A stretch of 64,000 nt of DNA from Deltaproteobacteria bacterium (GCA_027493875.1 JAOSJX010000025.1:1-64000); one strand, 5' to 3'; numbered from the stretch's first letter, positions 48,896 through 60,665 are shown. A program made the numbers and translations. The notes: generated by a model not told the origin, from the letters alone.

Positions 48896-51253
48896 TCACG
48901 GATCGCGTTCGAAGTAGGTTCCCTCAAGGATTTGATGATCGATCAGCGCGCCGGCGTCCGGATCGACGCGGACCCATACCAACTCGGCGTCGGAGCGGAT
49001 CGTTCCGATATCCTCGTCGGGTTCGATTTCGAACGCCCCGCCCGGGGACGAGATCACGGCGTCGAGATAACCGTCGCCGCCCACAACATTAATCAGCAGT
49101 TCGCCGGCTGACGCGTTCGTGACCTCCGGCAGATCGGCTTTCTCCGCGGCCACCAAGTGCAAGGAAAGGAAGCGCGCTTCATCGGCGGCAACATCGGCGG
49201 TGAGAACGTTGTGCGTGCCGGCGACACTGTGCGAGGCGGCGTGCTCATCGACCCGCGTCCCAAACGACGGCGGCCCCGGAAGGCTCTGAAGATACGTGCG
49301 CAAAACGGCCAGCGGCCGTTCGACGAGGGCGCCGTCGGCAAGCGGCGTGAACGTGCCGTCGGTGTCGCCTCCGGCGTTCATGTGGGATTGCCAGGTGAAG
49401 GTTCGCGGCGCGTCCGCGGCCACGCGTTCCTCGGTGATGAAATAGTCCTCGCCGACGACGGCAACGCGGCGGGAGACCGATGCGCCTTCGTATTCCGAAT
49501 AGACGCGCGCCGAGCGCCACGCGGTTTCGTCGGTGAATTCGTCGAGCCAGGCGTCCGCGTCGGCGAAAACATAAAGCAAGCCGAGCGACGGCCCTTCGCC
49601 GTCGACGAGCACGAGGTTGTGGTGCGTGGCGCCGGCGACGCGCAGGCGCTCGCTCCAATTGATGTAACCGGAGTCGATGACGAAGTATTCGCCGAGGGCG
49701 TGGAGCACGAAACTCGTGGCGTCGGCCTGTTCGTGGCCGATGCCGGAGAGCCGCGCTTTGTCGTGCTCGCCGTTGAGCGCGGCAAAAACGCGTCTTCGTC
49801 CCATCCCGTGCGTAAAACGGCCTGACCGCCGGGTTCAAACAGGGCGCTTTCAAAATCAGGCGGCAACGCACTGGGGCGGTCGGGCAGCGTCACGAGCAAA
49901 AGGGCCGCCGCGCCGGAGGTTCGCAGAGCACAATCGCGGGTGTTCTCGTCGAGCCAGGCGTGATCCGCGCGGCCCGCCAGTTGAGCGGCCGGGCCGAAAT
50001 ATCCGCAGGAGAGATTGAGTCGTCCAGCGGGACGGCGTAGCCCGGAAGGCATGACGAGATTCATGCGCCAATCGAGCAACTCGGTGAGGCGTGGATCGAC
50101 GAGCGGGTCCGCCACGTCCTCGACGCTTTCGGTGCATCCCTCCTGCAACCGCGCGCGGCAGATCGTTTTGTAAGGATAGGCCTCGCCGTCCGCGAAGAGA
50201 TGGTACATCCGCGCGAAGGGGCCAGAAGGTTTGCAGCGTGTAGTCGAGGTAGTTCGGGCCTTCGCCCTGGCCGCCGCCGGGCGCCATCTGGAAATCGAAA
50301 AGTATCCACGGAGCGGTGGCGAGCGCGAAATTGACGTACAGCGCCGCTTCGCGCGTGTCGTTGAAGAGCATGCCGACGGCGCCGAGGCCGGACGCGAATT
50401 TGATCGCGTGGTTGTTTTGCGTGGCGAGGACGATGGGGATGGTGACGTACATGTCGTGGAGGACGGCGGCGTAGTCGAGAATCGCCGCGCGCATGGCGTC
50501 CAGGAGGACGCGTCGACGAGCTCGAAGCCCGCGAGCAGGTCGTACGCCGCGGCGAGGTTGACGAGCGCCATCCCGCCGTGAATCGTTCCCTGGTCCCATT
50601 CCTCGATGCGCCAATCTTGAAAAACGCGGAATTCGAACGCCGCGCCGATGTCCGCGGCTTTTTGCGCGTAGGCGCCGTCGTCCAGGATGAACGCCGCCAC
50701 GGCCGCGCCGAGCGCCGTGTAGGAGTTCGTCTCGTCGTAGGAAAAGTCATAGGCGCCGGGCGGCTGCGCGGTGGGCGTGCGGTCGGCGTCGTTTTTTACC
50801 GCGTTGAAATTGCGCAGGGCATCCGGGTCGTCGGCTTCCACAAGCGCTTTCACGGCAAGCCACCGCGCGGCGTCGCCCCAGAGGCGCGGGGTGCGCGGTG
50901 ATTTCCGGATGCCACGCGGTCGCGTCGGAGGGATCGTGCGGGTCCGTGCCGTCGAGGCGCTCCTGCCAATCGGTGACGCCGTCGCGATCGGTATCGCTGA
51001 AGATATCGAGTTCGCCGTCGTGATCGGGGCGGAAGGGGGCCGTGTCGTCGTCGCCGGTGTCGTCGTCGGTTACCGCGGAATCGTCGTCCGCGTCATCGTC
51101 GTGTTCGGTGTCGTCGTCGTCCGGCGCGTCGTCGTCGGGAATCACGCCGTCATCCGACGCGTCATCATCGTCATCGCCGCCGCAGCCACACGCGATCGTC
51201 ATCGCGCACGCGCAGAGCACCGCCACCATTCCCACGACGGACTTAGTCGACAA
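48896..51253 (-). CDS. Heparinase II/III-like polysaccharide lyase lipoprotein (frame-split)
   Basis: About 785 aa in five frame segments (indels near 50893, 50510, 50220 and 49793). TTG start; lipobox IACG, a ~50-residue Asp-rich linker, then a calcium-type repeat DTDRDGVTDWQERLDGTDP. An alpha/alpha-toroid domain follows (YAQKAADIGAAFEF, MYVTIPIVLATQNNHAIKFASGLGAVGM, with the NNH found at the active site of alginate lyases and heparinases). The C-terminal beta-sandwich has GHEQADATSFVLHALGEYFVIDSGY, the typical His-containing Hepar_II_III motif. Predicted to cleave acidic polysaccharide outside the cell. It follows the gene at 51260 by 6 bases. Confidence 0.8.
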
Positions 51254-51259
51254 ATCGCA

Positions 51260-51821
51260 TCACCATCCGCATCCGCCGGAGTCGTCGTCATCGTCATCGT
51301 CGTCGTCATCCCCGGCCGCGCTGTCGTCATCCGTTTCAACGTCGCCGCAGTGTTCGAGTTCGAAAATGTCGGACAGCGTGTGCGGCTCCTCCGCGGTGAA
51401 GAAATCGCCCCACAGATGCCACTGCACTTCGAGGTCGTCCGCATTCGACGTGGTCGCGCTGAAGCGGAAAACGGCGGTTTCGCCGGAGAGCAAGCCGCCG
51501 CGGTCTTCCTCCCCGCTCGCGTGAAAGACCCATCGGGCCGTGCTGCCGGAGATTTCGACGGTCCACTCGCCGGGGACGGTCTGCGCGTCGGGAACCTCCA
51601 CCTCGCCCCCATTCCCAGGCGTGGCCGACCCAGAACTGCACCTCGATGAGCCCTTCCTCGTCGGGGCTGTCCCAGGTCACGGTCATTTCGAAATCGTAGG
51701 TCTGCGGCGTCTCCACGCACATCGGCGCGACCGTGACGGTGGTGCCTTCGCCGATCGCGGCTCCCGCCGTCCCCGAAACCGTTAGCGCCGCCAGCAGGGC
51801 GGCCAAAGTCATCCAGCGCAT
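51260..51821 (-). CDS. Secreted beta-sandwich protein with Asp-rich C-terminus (frame-split)
   Basis: About 187 aa after one correction near 51606 (C run). A signal peptide (RWMTLAALLAALTVSGTAGA) precedes a beta-rich domain (TYDFEMTVTWDSPDEEGLIEVQFWVGHAWEWG, WTVEISGSTARWVFHASGEE), then a tail of about fifteen Asp ending SGGCGW. No anchor apparent. Upstream member of a two-gene unit with the heparinase-like gene, so possibly a carbohydrate-binding helper; this is inference only. Confidence 0.68.
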
Positions 51822-51970
51822 TCGCTTCTCCTCGTGGCCTTGTGGTTCACCCTATCATAGCGCCGGCTTTTGAAAATCAAAACGGAAGCGCGGCGACCGG
51901 AAGGGCGCCTTGACCCTTGCGTTGGCGGGGAGGTAGGGTCGGCGCGTGTTGGGAGGGAAGGAGACGGGGC

Positions 51971-52730
51971 ATGTTTCGGCGATCGTTTCTTGTCTTCATT
52001 TTGTTGTTGTTTGCGTTTGCGGTTTGGGCGGGGGATAAGCCGAGCGCGGATGCGATCGTCGCGAAGGCGGACGACGCGGCGCGGCGCGATTCCAGTTTTG
52101 CGGCCATCACCATGCGCATCCAGACGCCCCGGTGGAACCGCGAGCTTTCGATGAAGGCGTGGACGCAGGGGCGCGACAAGTCGTTCATCGTCGTCGAAAA
52201 ACCCGCGAAAGACGCCGGCACGACCTTTCTCAAACTCGATCACGAGATGTGGCAGTACATTCCGCGCATCGAACGCAAGGTGAAGATTCCGCCGTCGATG
52301 ATGCTGCAAAGCTGGATGGGTTCGGATTTCACGAACGAGGATCTTAGCCGCGACGACGCGATGATCACCGATTACACGCACCAGGTCGCCGGCGAGGAAA
52401 CGGTGGACGGGCTGGGCGTGTGGCTTGTCGAAAGCACGCCGAAGGAAAGCGCCGCGGTGTTCTGGGGGCAAAGTCGTGTCGGCGATCGAGAAGGACGCGG
52501 CGATTTTCCGGCGACAGGAATTTTACGACGAAGACATGAAGCTCGCGAAGGTGATGACGTTTGACGAAATAAAAATGATCGGCGGCCGGCGGACGCCGAC
52601 GCGCATGACGATGGACAACAAAAAGAAGACGGACCATCAAACCGTGCTCGTTTTCGATCAGCTCGATTTCAACATCAATATTCCCGAATCGACGTTTACG
52701 CAGAGGCATCTCACCAGCCAGGGGCGATAG
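51971..52730 (+). CDS. LolA-like outer-membrane lipoprotein-sorting protein (frame-split)
   Basis: About 252 aa. Signal peptide MFRRSFLVFILLLFAFAVWA. The mature part is the LolA/DUF4292-type half-barrel (ADAIVAKADDAARRDSSFAAITMRI, KSFIVVEKPAKDAGTTFLKLDHEMWQYIPRIERKVKIPPSMMLQSWMGSDFTNED), the variant usually encoded beside FtsX-type permeases. An extra G in the run near 52466 splits it; corrected frame AAVFWGKVVSAIEKDAAIFRR. First gene of the operon 51971-55949. Confidence 0.85.
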
Positions 52731-52733
52731 GCC

Positions 52734-53966
52734 ATGCGCGATCTCTTTGTGATGGCGTGGCGCAACCTGGGGCGCAACCGGCGCCGCACGGGGCTGTCGC
52801 TGGCGGCGGTGGCGTTCGCCGTCGGCGTTCTCGTATTCGCGAAGGCGATGCAGGTGGGGTCGTACGCGCAGATGATCGAGGGCATGGTGACCGTGAATAC
52901 GGGGCACCTTCAGGTGCAGTACCCCGGTTATTTCGACGACGGCGACATCAATCTTTCGGTCGACGATCCTGGGGCGGTGTTCACCGAAGCGGAACGACTG
53001 CCGGACGTTGCGGCCGCGGTGGCGCGCGTGACGACGGGCATGCTCGTCGCGCACGGCGACCGGTCGTTCGGTGTGCTCGCGATCGGGACGGATGCGGCGC
53101 GCGAAGCGAAGGTGACGCGCATCTCGAAAGTCATGCGCGAGGGAAATTATCTCGACGCGGACGATTCGGACGGCGTGATCATCGGCGACAAGCTCGCGCG
53201 CAACCTCGGCGCGGAGATCGGCGACGAATTGGTGCTGATCGGCCTTGCCGCGGACGGCACGACCGCGGCGGCCAAAACGCACGTGCGCGGCATTTTCGGC
53301 GCGGGCGTACCGGACATGGACCGGCAGACGCTGATGGCGAATCTGGAGGCGATGCGTTCGTGGACGGTGATGGAGGGGCGCGCGACGCAAGTCGCCATTC
53401 TGCTTTCGGATCACCGCGCCATTGAATCGACACGCGCGGCGTTGACGGAGGCCCTGCGCGCGAAGGGAATGAAGGACGTCGTGCTTTCGTGGGACGAGCT
53501 GCTGCCCGGTCTGGAACAGGCCATCCAGCTCGATAAGGGTTCCGGGCAGATCATGTACGGCATTTTGCTGCTGGTCGTGGCGTTCGGCATTTTGAATACG
53601 TTCCTGATGTCGGCAATGGAACGGACGCGCGAGTTCGGCGTGCTTCTCGCCGTCGGCGTGAAACCCGCGACGTGCGGCTTTTTGATTTTTCTGGAAAGCC
53701 AGCTTCTTTTTCTCATGGGCTTTTTCGCCGGGCTTGCGCTCGGCGGCGCGGTGACCGGCTATTTCGCCCACGTCGGCATCAAGTTCGAAGGCGGCGAAGC
53801 GGTGATGGAACAATGGGGAATCGCCGGCGCCGTTTATCCGCAAATGACGGCCGGCGTGGGCGTCGATGTTTTCGTGATGGTCGCGGTGATCGTCGCGGCC
53901 GTGGCGCTTTATCCGGCGTGGCGCGTGACGCGGCTGCTGCCCGTCAACGCCATGAGATACGTGTGA
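52734..53966 (+). CDS. ABC transporter permease, LolC/E-like (first)
   Basis: 410 aa, intact. Opens MAWRNLGRNRRRTGLSLAAVAFAVGVLVF (helix 1 after the NLxRNRRR entry), a large periplasmic domain (~45-270), and three C-terminal helices with SAMERTREFGVLLAVGV. Starts 3 bases after the LolA-like stop. Together with the next permease and the ATPase it forms a Lol-like lipoprotein or lipid extrusion system. Confidence 0.87.
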   Translation: MRDLFVMAWRNLGRNRRRTGLSLAAVAFAVGVLVFAKAMQVGSYAQMIEGMVTVNTGHLQVQYPGYFDDGDINLSVDDPGAVFTEAERLPDVAAAVARVTTGMLVAHGDRSFGVLAIGTDAAREAKVTRISKVMREGNYLDADDSDGVIIGDKLARNLGAEIGDELVLIGLAADGTTAAAKTHVRGIFGAGVPDMDRQTLMANLEAMRSWTVMEGRATQVAILLSDHRAIESTRAALTEALRAKGMKDVVLSWDELLPGLEQAIQLDKGSGQIMYGILLLVVAFGILNTFLMSAMERTREFGVLLAVGVKPATCGFLIFLESQLLFLMGFFAGLALGGAVTGYFAHVGIKFEGGEAVMEQWGIAGAVYPQMTAGVGVDVFVMVAVIVAAVALYPAWRVTRLLPVNAMRYV

Positions 53967-54017
53967 GCGTGGAATGTCGAATGTGGAATGTGGAATGTCG
54001 ATTGTAGGGCGCATGCG
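53967..54017. repeat. Intergenic spacer with TGGAATGT repeats
   Basis: TGGAATGTCGAATG followed by two more TGGAATGT units at 53971-54000, between two permease genes of one operon. The same word occurs in the spacer at 36125-36244. Confidence 0.55.
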
Positions 54018-55244
54018 ATGATGATGCTGAAAACGGCGTGGCGGAATTTGTGGAGGAACAAGCGGCGGACGATTATTTTGGTCGCGGCGGTGACCGTCGG
54101 ACTGGCGGGCATCACGGTCTTCATGGGCTGGATCAACGGGTATTTGGAGCAAATGAAAGAGAACGCGGTCTCGACGTTGACCGGCCATGCCAAGTTGACG
54201 CGAGCCGAGTATCTGGATAACCCGGTGCCGACGACGAATTTCGCCTTTGACAAAGGCAAGCTCAACGCGTTCCGCGCGCGGCCGGAAATCGCCGGGCGAG
54301 CCCGCGCGTGATCGGCCAGGTCATGGCGAGCAACGCGGAGCGGTCGGACCGCGTTTCGCTCGTCGGGGTGGACGCGGCGAACGAACAGGACGTTTCCGTG
54401 ATCCCGAGCCGCGTGGCGCAGGGACGATGGCTGGCGCCGGGCGATCATCGGGTGGCGGTGGTCGGCGAGGCGTTTCTCGAACGGTTCAAGACAAAAACTC
54501 GACCGGCGCATCGTTCTGATGGCTTACGACGCGAACGGCGAGGTGGCGAGCCAGGCTTTTCGCATTTTGGGAACGTTTCGCGCGACGGTGGAGGCCTATG
54601 AGAAGGCGACGATCTACGTCGCGCTGGACGACGCGCAGAAATTTTTCGCGACACCGGGCCGCGTGACGGAGATCGTCGTCGCCGGGACGGATCTCGACGC
54701 CGCGAGCCGAACGGCCCAAGCGACGCAAGCGGCGCTCGGCGACGAGGTAACGACGGGACGCGCGTGGGACGCGCTGGAACCGCTCGTCGCGCAGATGATC
54801 GACGTTTCGCGCTCGTCGATGGGGATTTTTTACGGCGTGTTTTATCTCGCGATGGCGTTCGGCATCGCGAATACGTTTCTCATGATCGTCCACGAACGCA
54901 CGCGCGAACTCGGCGTGCTGCTCGCCCTCGGCGTCACGCGCGGCCGCGTGATGGCGATGCTTTTGTTCGAGGCGCTTTTCGTGTCGGCGATCGGATCGGT
55001 GATCGGCGGCGGCGTGGGGGTGGCGATCAACATTTACTATGGGCGCGTCGGAATGGATTTGTCCTTCGCCGGGCAAGGGATGGAGATGCTCGGCCTTGGC
55101 AGCGTTATTCACACGTTTATTACCCCGGAGGAACTCGCCGGCGCCGTGGCGACGACGTTCGCGATTTCGATCGTCGTCGCGCTTTACCCGGCGTGGAAGG
55201 CGGGCCGGGTGAGCCCCGTGCAGGCCATTAGAATGCAAGCGTGA
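54018..55244 (+). CDS. ABC transporter permease, LolC/E-like (second, frame-split)
   Basis: About 408 aa. Three successive ATG codons begin at 54018 (MMMLKTAWRNLWRNKRRTIILVAAVTVGLAG). Two indels, near 54298 and 54500, split the periplasmic domain; the segments GQVMASNAERSDRVSLVGVD and LMAYDANGEVASQAFRILG join without loss. The C-terminal half has three helices and IVHERTRELGVLLALGV. Paralogous to the preceding permease; the two probably form the heterodimeric membrane unit. Confidence 0.84.
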
Positions 55245-55259
55245 TGGTGGAGTCGCGAG

Positions 55260-55949
55260 ATGAGCGTCGTGGAAATCAAGGGGTTGGAGAAAACGTATGT
55301 GAACGGCAACGTGCGCGTGCCGGCGCTGCGCGGTGTGGACCTGGCGATCGAACCGGGCGAGTTTACGGTGATCGCCGGGCCGTCGGGGTCGGGGAAAAGC
55401 ACGCTGCTGAATTTGATCGGCGCGCTGGACGTGCCGACCGCGGGAACCGTCTCCATCGACGGACGCGATTTGACGACGCTGTCGAAGAAAGAGCTTTCGG
55501 AACTGCGCCGCGACCGGATCGGTTTCGTTTTTCAGGCGTACAATCTTATTCCCGTTCTCTCGGGCGTGGAGAACGTCGAGTTCATTTTGATGATCCAAGG
55601 CGTCGGCGCGTCGGAACGCGCGGAGCGCGCGCGGGCGATTCTGCATCGCGTGGGCTTGGGCGACGAGATGGACCGGCGGCCCGTCGACATGTCCGGCGGG
55701 CAGCAGCAGCGCGTGGCGGTGGCGCGCGCGATCGTGTCCAAGCCGGCGCTCGTGCTCGCGGACGAGCCGACCGCGAATCTCGATTCCGCCACCGCGCTGG
55801 ACCTTCTGCGGCTTATGGCCGAGCTCAACGAAAAGGACGGCGTGACGTTTATCTTTTCGTCGCACGATCAGAAGGTGATCGACGGCGCGCGGCGGCTCCT
55901 GACGCTGCGGGACGGCAAGATCGTGGAAGACGAGCGGCGGGCTGGATAG
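55260..55949 (+). CDS. ABC transporter ATPase, LolD-like
   Basis: 229 aa, intact. Walker A GPSGSGKST, Q-loop FQAYNLIP, signature MSGGQQQRV, Walker B LVLADEPTANLD, switch SSHD. Last gene of the LolA-permease-permease-ATPase unit; powers lipoprotein or lipid extraction from the inner membrane by family analogy. Confidence 0.92.
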   Translation: MSVVEIKGLEKTYVNGNVRVPALRGVDLAIEPGEFTVIAGPSGSGKSTLLNLIGALDVPTAGTVSIDGRDLTTLSKKELSELRRDRIGFVFQAYNLIPVLSGVENVEFILMIQGVGASERAERARAILHRVGLGDEMDRRPVDMSGGQQQRVAVARAIVSKPALVLADEPTANLDSATALDLLRLMAELNEKDGVTFIFSSHDQKVIDGARRLLTLRDGKIVEDERRAG

Positions 55950-55952
55950 GAC

Positions 55953-56713
55953 TTAGCGCGCTTTTCTTTTCGGAACGGCGACAAGTTCCCACCAAAGCTG
56001 GGCGAGTTGAACGACGGACGCGACGAGGCGCGGGACGTTGAAGATTTGACTGCGTCCGTAGACGCGGAAGTAGTGCGTGACGCCGACTTCGCGGACGCGG
56101 GCGCCGGCGTTTTGCGTTTTGTACATGAGCTCCGCGCAGATGGCGCCGGTGTGGCGCGTGAGGGTGACGCGGTCCATGAGGCTTTTGCGGATCAGGCGGA
56201 AATCGCAATCCACGTCGCGGACGCGGAGCCCGAACAGAGCGCGAATGGTGTGCTGGTAAATCCCGCCGAGGACTTTGCGGTGCAGGGGATCGTTGCGTTT
56301 GGTTTTGTAGCCTTGGACGATATCGACGTCGTCGGCGATGTGCGCGGCGAGCAGACGGAGCTGGCCGGGGTCGTATTGGGCATCGCCGTCGGTGTAAAAA
56401 TCCAATCCTTGGTCGCCGCGGTGAACCCGGAGATGAGCGCGCCGCCGTAGCCTCGGTTGGTGTCGTGAAAAACGAGGCGAAGGCGTTCGCCGAGATGGCC
56501 GGCCATGGCGCGAAGCAATTCCCGGGAGCCGTCGGTCGAGCCGTCGTCCACGACGATGATTTCGAAATCGCCGGTGAGTTCGTGGAGCGCGTCCCACGCG
56601 CCCAGGACCATGCTCGCGATGGTCCCGCGGTCGTTGTAACAAGGGAAAAACAGGAGATGGATGGTCCCGGCAACGACGGCTCCGCGCGTGGTTAAGGGCT
56701 CGCATCGTAGCAT
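55953..56713 (-). CDS. Glycosyltransferase family 2, dolichol-phosphate-mannose-synthase-like (frame-split)
   Basis: About 253 aa. HLLFFPCYNDRGTIASMV (nucleotide-binding strand), EIIVVDDGSTDGSREL and, after a one-base indel near 56396, FYTDGDAQYDPGQL (DxD metal site) and DVDCDFRLIRKSLMD. No C-terminal membrane helices. Such enzymes charge polyprenyl phosphate with a sugar, giving the donor used by GT-C and GT87 enzymes, three of which plus a GT87 lie in this window; the next gene, divergent, is one of them. Confidence 0.83.
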
Positions 56714-56792
56714 AGTTGGAGGTGCGAGGGGCGAGGTGAGAGCGGCGAGGGGGCATCATGGACAGGAGGGGCCGGCGTGGTGAGAATGCGGC

Positions 56793-58364
56793 ATGCCTTC
56801 ATCCCCGGAGCCGCACGCGCGCAAGGACGTTATTGTGTTCGCCCTGGCGGCGGTGGGGGTTGCGCTTTTATTTTCTATCAAGCCGCCGGGCTCGCGCCGT
56901 ACTTTCAGGACGACGCGTTCATCAGTTTCACCTACGCGAAAAACCTCGTGGATCACGGCGCGCTGGTGTACCGCTTGGACGAGCGCGTCATCGGATACAC
57001 GAATTTTCTGTGGGTGATGCTCTCCGCGGCGGGCTATGCGCTGGCGGGCAAGGCGCATCTCCTCGCGACGATGCAGGTCGTTCTGCTTTTGTGCGCGTTC
57101 GGCCTCGTGATCGTCACGCCTCCGGTGGCGCGGCGTTTGGGGGGCGCCGCTTTATGCCGCTGTTCTCAGCGCCCCGGCGATCGGCGCGGTGACGGCGTAC
57201 GCGCTGCACGTGAATTCCGGGCTGGAAACGAATCTCTATGCCTTGTTGACGGCCGCGGGATTTCTCGCGCTCGTCCGCGGATTGGAGAGCGAGCGGTTTG
57301 CGCCGGGGCCGGGACTCGCGCTTTTTCTTGCCGCGACGCTGACGCGGTTTGACGGTTTCGCGCCGTTCGGGCTGGCGATCGCCGCGGCGGCCGTCGCGGG
57401 TTGGCGGCGCGGCGAACGAAAGACGGCGCTCGTTTCGATCTTCGCCGTGGTGGCCGTGTACGCGGCGTATCTCGGATGGCGCTTTTATTATTACGGTTCG
57501 ATTCTTCCGAATACGGCGATCGCCAAAGTCAACGCGGCGTATCCGGCCGGGATGCGTCTGGCGGCGGGGTGGGAATATCTGCGCGACGGCATTTTAGGAA
57601 TGCATCTCTATCTGTTGATTCCCGGATTCCTTCTTTTTTTGTGGCTTGACCGGAAACGGACGATCGCGTGGTTCGCCGCGGCGCTGGTGGGTTGGTACGG
57701 CGCGAAAAGCGTGCTGGTGGGCGGCGAGGCGATGCCGGGTTTTCGGTTTCTCGTCGGCGGACTACCACTTTTGACGGCGGGCGCGGCGGCGGGGTACGGC
57801 CGCTTGCGCGAGGTGACGGCGCGACTTTCGGGTCCGGCGGTTGCGGCGACGGCCCTCGCGGCTTTCGCGGTCGGGGCGCAGTGGATGCGTCCGGTGACGA
57901 CGGTCGGCGAGGTGGAGATGGCGCGGGCGCGGGGCAACGCACGGCTCGTCGTCGGGTATACGGAGATCGCCCGCGGGTTTGAAAATATCTGCACCGGCAA
58001 AACGGAATTGGCGACGGACGTTGCCGGGTTATTCGCGTTTTATACGGATTGCCTCGTGCTGGACACGTGGGGCCTCAACTCGCGGGAGATCACGCGGCGG
58101 GGGCGCGCGTTCGATCCCAACCGCTTTACGACGTTCGGCGTGGTGGCGCCGGAAGTGGTGCTCGAACGGCGCTCCGAAATGATTCTTCCCTACCCGCCGG
58201 TTCCGATGCCCGAGGCCAAATCGCGCGAGGAGGCGATTCGGGATATTTTTCCGGCGCCGTTTTTTGTGAACCGTAAAGGTATGGACGCGTACGGGCGGGC
58301 GGTCTTGGAAACGGCGAACGGCCGGTACGCGTATCTTGTCAGGGACGCGGCCGTTTCACCGTAG
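56793..58364 (+). CDS. GT-C fold membrane glycosyltransferase (paralogue 3, frame-split)
   Basis: About 524 aa. MPSSPEPHARKDVIVFALAAVGVALLF opens the protein; an indel near 56882 leads into APYFQDDAFISFTYAKNLVDHG, the same acidic loop as in the two paralogues, and a second near 57150 leads into SAPAIGAVTAYALHVNSGLETNLYALL. TRFDG corresponds to ARPDG/TRPEG. The C-terminal soluble part has LATDVAGLFAFYTDCLVLDTWGLNSREI. Predicted user of polyprenyl-phosphate sugars, probably supplied by the divergent GT2. Confidence 0.75.
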
Positions 58365-58444
58365 GGCGGAAATCCCGGTTGTCCGTATCGTCTCCCGGAT
58401 CTACGATGGACCGTGCGAGGAATGAAAAAAATAGGGATGACGCG

Positions 58445-60665
58445 ATGAAATATTTTTGGCGGTGTTTTTGATCGGGGCGCTTTTGGCGGCACCGGTTTTC
58501 GCGCAGGAAACGGATCAGGCGGAGGACGTGCACAAATTGGTGCGCGTCGAGCTCGTTTCCGATCGCGACGCGGTGGTGGCCGGCGAGGCGTTCCGGCTGG
58601 GCGTGCATTTTGTTTTGGAAGAAGGCTGGCATGTCTACTGGACGAATCCGGGGGGACGCGGGGATTCCGACGACGGTGCAATGGACGGCACCGGAGGGAT
58701 TCACCGTCGGCGCGACGCAGTATCCCGCGCCGATTTATTTCGGGGCGGGGACGGCGCTCGCCGGTTACGGCTACGAGCACGAGGTGTTGCTGTTCGCCGA
58801 GGCGGCGGCGCCCGAAAATTTGTCCGGCGCCGACGCGACGTTTACGGCGGTGGCCGATTGGCTCGTGTGCAAGCACAAGTGCATCCCCGGAAAGAAAGAG
58901 GTGACGCTGACGGTGCCGGTCGCGGAGACCGCGGCGCCGAGCGCGTCCGTGGCGATGTTCGATGCGGCGCGGGCGAAGGTGCCGGTGCCGGTGGACGCGC
59001 AGACCGACGTACGCATCACGGGATTGCTGGATGCGGACGGCATTTTGCCGAACGCGGATTTCGAGGCGATGTTTGTGGTGCGCGCCGAGGGGGCGAAGAT
59101 TTCGCCGCTCACCGATCCGGTGCGTCCGCTGCTGATTCCGATGAAATCGGAAGACTACGAAGTGACCGACGTGACGGCGGCAAGCGGCGGAACGCCGGAA
59201 GAGCTGGCGGCGCGCGTGAAAGCGCACGCGTTTCCCGGCGAGGCGCCCGAGGAACGGATCGGCGGCGTTTTTCAGTTCACGCTCGACAAAAACGGCGCGA
59301 CGCGCGAGGTAATCGTTTCCTACGGCCTTCCGGTGCCGCGCGTGGCGGAGGGCGCCGCGGTGGCGAAGATCGAGCTTCCACCGATGGCGATCGCCGCTCC
59401 GAAAGCCGCCGCGACCGCGCCGCCCGCGAGTCTGCCGCTGATGCTTCTCTTCGCGTTCGTGGGCGGCATTATTCTCAACATTATGCCGTGCGTTTTGCCG
59501 GTGGTGTCGATCAAGCTGTTGTCGCTGGTAAAGCAGTCGGATTTGTCGCCGGTGCTTATCCGCCGGCACGGGTTGGCGTACACGGCGGGCATTCTCGTGA
59601 GTTTCCTGTCGCTGGCGACGGGCGTGGCGGTTTTGAAAGCCGGCGGCGAGGCGATCGGCTGGGGATTCCAGTTTCAATCGCCGTATTTCGTCGCGGCCCT
59701 GGCGGCGATTGTCTTCGGATTCGGGCTCTCGCTGCTCGGCGTGTTCGAGTTCGTGACGCCGGCGAGCCGGACGATGGCGACGGCCTCGCAGGCCGCGGGC
59801 CTGGGCGGATCGTTTTCGAGCGGCGTGTTCGCGACGGTGCTGGCGACGCCGTGCACGGCGCCGTTTCTCGGGGCGGCGGTGGGTTTTGCGTTCTCGCAAC
59901 CGACGCCGGTGACGTTCGCCGTTTTTTCGTCGGTCGCGCTGGGACTGGCGTTTCCGTTCCTGCTGCTGGCGTACCTTCCCGCGTGGACGCGCTTTATGCC
60001 GAAACCCGGCGATTGGATGGAGACGTTCAAGGCGCTGATGGGCTTTTTGCTCATCGCGACGACGGTGTGGCTGATGGACGTTCTCGGCAAACAAGTGGGG
60101 GCCGAGGAATAACGCGCATGCTGGCCTACCTCGCGGTGATCGGTTTGGCGACGTGGATCTTCGGGCGCTTCGGCAACATCATGCGCGACACGGGGATGCG
60201 GCGCGCGGCGCTGACGGCGACGCTGCTGCTGATCGTGGCGGGCGCGTGGGGGCTTTTGCGTTTCGAGGGATTGACGGCGCAGAGCGCGGCGGCGGTAACG
60301 GACGAAGGCGGCGTACGCTGGGAGAAATTTTCGGAGAAGAAGGTCGCCGAGCTTTCGTCGCAGGGAAAGACGGTGTTTATCGACTTCACCGCGGCGTGGT
60401 GCTGGACATGCAAGGTGAACGAAAAAAGCGGTGCTGGGCTCGAGCGACGTCATCGCGGCGCTCCGCGCGGACGGCGTCGCGCCGCTCAAAGGCGACTGGA
60501 CGAACCGCGATCCGGAGATTACGGACTTCCTCACGCGCCACGGGGAAGGCGGGTGTGCCGCTTTACGTGGTTGTCCCTCCCGGCAAGCCGGACGCTCCGA
60601 TCCTCCTGCCTGAAGTGATCACGCCGCAAATCGTGTTGGACGCGCTCAAGCAGGCGCGAGGCTAG
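58445..60665 (+). CDS. dsbD: DsbD-like thiol:disulfide interchange protein (frame-split)
   Basis: About 739 aa. ATG 58445 (MKYF) needs one missing T at ~58456 to enter the signal peptide LAVFLIGALLAAPVFA. Further indels lie near 58650, 60108, 60432 and 60549. The N-terminal periplasmic DsbD-alpha-like domain (EEGWHVYWTNPG ... ADWLVCKHKCIPG), an eight-helix membrane domain with the redox cysteines IMPCVLPVV and ATPCTAPF, and a C-terminal thioredoxin-like domain with FTAAWCWTCKVNE are all present. It passes electrons from cytoplasmic thioredoxin to periplasmic disulfide isomerases and cytochrome maturation. Its stop codon TAG is the IS630 target CTAG. Confidence 0.88.
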
